Program-made: the position numbers and the translations under genes
Assembly (NCBI GenBank): GCA_903813345.2
Contig: CAIIXF020000011.1
Coordinates: forward strand, 36,118,166 to 36,182,165
DNA length: 64,000 bases
Direction: 5' to 3'
From: Owenia fusiformis
Taxonomy: Eukaryota > Annelida > Polychaeta > Sabellida > Oweniidae
The notes under the pieces: generated by a model
Seen by the model: only the letters and a program-made list of their open reading frames with translations
The model's database searches: none
Told to the model about the DNA's origin: nothing
Shown here: in pieces, positions 30,101-36,100 of the stretch
Position numbering within the stretch: position 1 is the stretch's first letter
Layout of the letters: each line of letters opens with the position of its first letter

Positions 30101-33100
30101 TCAAATGGTTATCCTGAAAATGAGTAGACAAGACTTTACCAACACAATTTGAGGACGGAAAATCCAAAATGGCCACCTTAAAATTTACCCAGAATGCCAA
30201 ATTTTAGTCAGTTATAGATTTTCAAACTAAGAACCACCCCTGAAAATTTTTAATTGACCGTCACACAGTTAACCAGAAAACATGTAAACAAGACTTTACA
30301 GACAAGATTTTAGGATGGAAAATCCAAAATGGCTGCCTTGAAATTTACCCAGAATGTCAAAAAACTTTTCATACTAAGAATCATCCCTGAAAATATGACA
30401 TTGATCTACCAAATAATTCACCTGAAAACCAGACGGTTCACCTAAAAACGCGTAGACAAGACTTTACAGGCAAGATTTTAAGACGGAAAATCTAAAATGG
30501 CTGCCTTGACATTTATCCAGAATGCCAATAAACTAATCAGATCTAGATTTTCATACTAAGAATCATCCCTGAAAATTTGAAATTGATCTACAGAACGGTT
30601 CACCTGGAAATGCGTAGACAAGACTTTACAGACAAGATTTTAGGACGGAAAATCCAAAATGGCTGCCTTGACATTTACCCAGAATGCAAAAAAACTGATC
30701 AGTTCTACATTTTTATACTAAGAATCATCCCTGAAAATTTGAAATTGATCTACCAAATGGTTCACCTGAAAACGCGTAGACAAGACTTTACAGACAAGAT
30801 TTTAGGACGGAAAATCCAAAACGGCTGCCTTGACATTTACCAAGAATGCCAAAAAACTAATCAGATCTAGATTTTTTTACTAAGAATCATCCCTGAAAAT
30901 TTAGAATTGATCCACCAAACGGTTCACCTGAAAACACGTAAACAAGACTTCACAGACAAGATTTAAGGACGGAAAAATCCAAAATGGCCGACAATAAAAA
31001 AGTGATTATGAGTTTTTGCTGATTTCTTTTTACAAAATTATCACATATAACTACTGTTAACAATAACATAGGCTTTTACAACAAAGTACATCTGAAACTA
31101 TTTATAAAGCTACTAAATAGTTAAAGTATGAAAACTCAAAAACACCATTCAATATGATACAAAGTATTATCGTGCGCTAACTTTTATTAAGACATTCAAA
31201 ATGGCTGACATGACTGAGCTAACAGGTCCAAAACCTAATCAGATCTAGAATGAAGTGAGCTGAACAAGATGTTAAAGTTTTAAAAGCAACTATGAAGCCG
31301 TTTTTCTTAAAGTTTGCAGACAAGGATTTTAGCATTTGACTTCAAAATGGCCGACAAGAAGTAGGTATCGAGTTAAATTTTTTTCATCCACATCTGTATG
31401 CACATATAAGTTATCCCTGAAAATTTGAAGGTGATATCTGTAGCGGTTTTGGAGAAAACTCCCGGACGTACGGACGGACAGACGGATAGACAAACGGACG
31501 CGCCTAGGCCGACAATATGGCCCCACACTATGTGGTGGGGACATAAAAAGAGTACAGCATGGATGGATGCATTTCTAACCAGAACAACGGCAACGCCAAA
31601 GCGTAGCGAATCCCATCGAACAGAAATCGCTGGCATTTTTACAAACGAAATATATAGCAAATATCATAAAACAACACACCAGAAAGGCCACCATTTTCAA
31701 AATGGTTGCTCACTAGCCAAGTTGTCATCAGAAGAAATAATATGCTTTTAAGTAGCCATCTATAAAATTTTTGAAAAATCGCACACATGTACTTGTAAAA
31801 TAACATAAAAATGGTGGCCATTTTTCAAAATGGCCGACTACTCCCCAAAGTTTTAATAGACAATGTGCCATGCTAAGAGTATTCACATATCAAATATGAA
31901 CAAAATCGCTCCACTACTTTTCGAGTTATAGTAAAAAATGTAAAAATGACAGCCATTTTTTAAAATGGCCACCTACTATCTGAAGTGTCATGATACAGTG
32001 TGCAAGGTTCATGAGTATTCACATATCAAACATGAACAAAATCGCTTCACTACTTTTCAAGTTACAGTAAAAAACCTAAAAATGATGACCATTTTTCAAA
32101 ATGGCTGCCTACTACCCAAAGTGTCATTAGACAGTGCGCCATGCTTATAGTATTCACATATAAAATATGAGACATACCAAATATGAACAAAATCGCTGAA
32201 CTACTTTTCGATTTAAATTAAAAAAAGTTAAAATGGCGGCCATTTTTCAAAATGGCCGCCTTCTACCAAAAGTGTCATAGGACAGTGTGGCATGCTTATA
32301 GTATTCACATACCAAATATGAACAAAATCGCTCCACTACTTTTTGAGTAATAGTAAAATACGTTAAAATGGCGGCCATTTTTCAAAATGGCCGCCTTCTA
32401 CCAAAAGTGTCTTTAGACAGTGTGCAATGTTTATAGTATTCACATACCAAATATGAACAAAATCGCTCCACTACTTTTTGAGTTACAGCAAAAATCGTAA
32501 AATAACGAGTAAAGGCCGCCATTTTTCAAGATGGCTGCCATGTGCTTTTTTAATATCTACATTTGAAGCTTTATTAATGTCCTTTATAATTTTTTTACAT
32601 TTTAAACATATTGCTATTACAGTTTTACATATTGCACCTAAATTACTGTAAAATCGTCACTAAAATGGCCGCCATTTTGAAATGAGCGGCCATTTTGAAA
32701 ATCTGCTTTCGAGCAGAACTTCTACCCCCATAGGGTATATGTGTACAAAATATGAACAAAATCGAGCCAACGGTATTTGAGTTATTGCCCGGACGGACGG
32801 ACGGACGGACGGACGGACGTACGTACGGACGGACAGACGTACGTACGGACGGACGGACATACGTACGGACGGACGGACGGAGGCGTTCCCTATATCCCTC
32901 CGAACTTCGTTCGATGGGATAATAATTTTGTTAATTCTCCATACATACCAATGAGCCAATATTTGTAGCAGGTAATCAGGGATAAGGGGGCTAAATTGAA
33001 CAAAATTACTCACAATATAAGTAAACTCTTGAGGTTCATGACCAAGGAATGTGAGGCTAAACTAAACAATATTACTCACAATATAAGCCAACTGTTGAGA

Positions 33101-36100
33101 TTGATGACCAAGGAATGTGGGGCTAAACTGAACAATATTACTCACCATATAAGCCAACTGTTGAGTTTGATGACCAAGGAATGTGAGGCTAAACTGAACA
33201 ATATTACTCACCATATAAGCCAACTGTTGAGCTTGATAACCAAGGATTGTGAGGCTAAACTGAACAATATTACTCACCATATAAGCCAACTTTTGAGGTT
33301 GATGACCAAGGAATCTGAGGCTAAACTGAACAATATTACTCACCATATAAGCCAACTGTTGAGTTTGATGACCAAGGAATGTGAGGCTAAACTGAACAAT
33401 ATTACTCACCATATAAGCCAACTTTTGAGGTTGATGACCAAGGAATGTGAGGCTAAACTGAACAATATTACTCACCATATAAGCCAACTTTTGAGGTTCA
33501 TGACCAAGGAATGTGAGGCTAAACTGAACAATATTACTCACCTTATAAGCCAACTGTTGAGGTCAATGACCAAGGAATGTGAGGTTAAACTGAACAATAT
33601 TACTCACAATATAAGCCAACTGTCGAGGTTCATGACCAAGGTATGTGAGGCTAAACTGAACAATATTACTCACAATATAAGCCAACTGTTGAGGTTGATG
33701 ACCAAGGTATGTGAGGCTGAAATGAACAATATTACTCACCTTATAAGCCAACTTTTGAGGTTGATGACCAAGGTATGTGAGGCTAAACTGAACAATATTA
33801 CTCACCATATAAGCCAACTTTTGAGGTTGATGACCAAGGTATGTGAGGCTAAACTGAACAATATTACTCACCATATAAGCCAACTGTTGAGATTGATGAC
33901 CAAGGAATGTGGGGCTAAACTGAACAATATTACTCACCATATAAGCCAACTGTTGAGTTTGATGACCAAGGAATGTGAGGCTAAACTGAACAATATTACT
34001 CACCATATAAGCCAACTGTTGAGCTTGATAACCAAGGATTGTGAGGCTAAACTGAACAATATTACTCACCATATAAGCCAACTGTTGAGGTCAATGACCA
34101 AGGAATGTCAGGCTGAAATGAACAATATTCCTCACCATATAAGCCAACTTTTGAGGTTGATGAACAAGGAATCTGAGGCTTAACTGAACAATGTTACTCA
34201 CCAAATAAGCCAACTTTTGAGGTTGATGACCAAGGTATGTGAGGCTAAACTGAACAATATTACTCACCATATAAGCCAACTGTTGAGGTTGATGACCAAG
34301 GAATGTGAGGCTAAACTGAACAATATTACTCACCATATAAGCCAACTGTTGAGCTTGATGACCAAGGAATGTGAGATTAAACTGAACAATATTACTCACC
34401 ATATAAGCCAACTTTTGAGGTAGATGACCAAGGAATGTGAGGCTAAACTGAACAATATTACTCACCATATAAGCCAACTTTTGAGGTAGATGACCAAGGA
34501 ATGTGAGGCTAAACTGAACAATATTACTCACCATATAAGCCAACTTTTGAGGTTGATGACCAAGGAATCTGAGGCTAAACTGAACAATATTCCTCACCAT
34601 ATAAGCCAACTGTTGAGGTTGATGACCAAGGAATGTGAGGCTAAACTGAACAATATTACTCACCATATAAGCCAACTGTTGAGGTTGATGACCAAGGAAT
34701 GTGAGGCTGAAATGAACAATATTACTCACCTTATAAGCCAACTGTTGAGGTTGATGACCAAGGAATGTGAGGCTAAACTGAACAATATTACTCACCATAT
34801 AAGCCAACTGTTGAGCTTGATGACCAAGGAATGTGAGATTAAACTGAACAATATTACTCACCATATAAGCCAACTTTTGAGGTAGATGACCAAGGAATGT
34901 GAGGCTAAACTGAACAATATTACTCACCATATAAGCCAACTTTTGAGGTTGATGACCAAGGAATCTGAGGCTAAACTGAACAATATTCCTCACCATATAA
35001 GCCAACTGTTGAGGTTGATGACCAAGGAATGTGAGGCTAAACTGAACAATATTACTCACCATATAAGCCAACTTTTGAGGTTGATGAACAAGGAATCTGA
35101 GGCTTAACTGAACAATATTACTCACCATATAAGCCAACTTTTGAGGTTGATGACCAAGGAATCTGAGGCTAAACTGAACAATATTGCTCACCATATAAGC
35201 CAACTGTTGAGGTTGATGACCAAGGAATGTGAGGTTAAACTGAACAATATTACTCATCATATAAGCCAACTTTTGAGGTTGATGACCAAGGAATCTGAGG
35301 CTAAACTGAACAATATTACTCACCATATAAGCCAACTTTTGAGGTTGATGACCAAGGAATCTGAGGCTAAACTGAACAATATTCCTCACCATATAAGCCA
35401 ACTGTTGAGGTTGATGACCAAGGAATGTGAGGCTAAACTGAACAATATTACTCACCATATAAGCCAACTTTTGAGGTTGATGAACAAGGAATCTGAGGCT
35501 TAACTGAACAATATTACTCACCATATAAGCCAACTTTTGAGGTTGATGACCAAGGAATCTGAGGCTAAACTGAACAATATTACTCACCATATAAGCCAAC
35601 TGTTGAGGTTGATGACCAAGGAATGTGAGGTTAAACTGAACAATATTACTCATCATATAAGCCAACTTTTGAGGTTGATGACCAAGGAATCTGAGGCTAA
35701 ACTGAACAATATTACTCACCATATAAGCCAACTGTTGAGGTCGATGACCAAGGAATGTGAGGTTAAACTGAACAATATTACTCACCATATAAGCCAACTT
35801 TTGAGGTTGATGACCAAGGAATGTGGGGCTAAACTGAACAATATTACTCACCATATAAGCCAACTTTTGAGGTTCATGACCAAGGAATGTGAGACTAAAC
35901 TGAACAATATTACTCACCATATAAGCCAACTGTTGAGATTGATGACCAAGGAATGTGAGGCTAAACTGAACAGTATTACTCACCATATAAGCCAACTTTT
36001 GAGGTTGATGAACAAGGAATCTGAGGCTTAACTGAACAATGTTACTCACCAAATAAGCCAACTTTTGAGGTTGATGACCAAGGTATGTGAGGCTAAACTG

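Noticed and set aside
32996-34183. 395-residue plus-strand ORF and several shorter ones ([16 protein letters not shown] repeats)
   Set aside because: Opposite-strand reading of the same array, broken by stops in several units and without start or promoter support.
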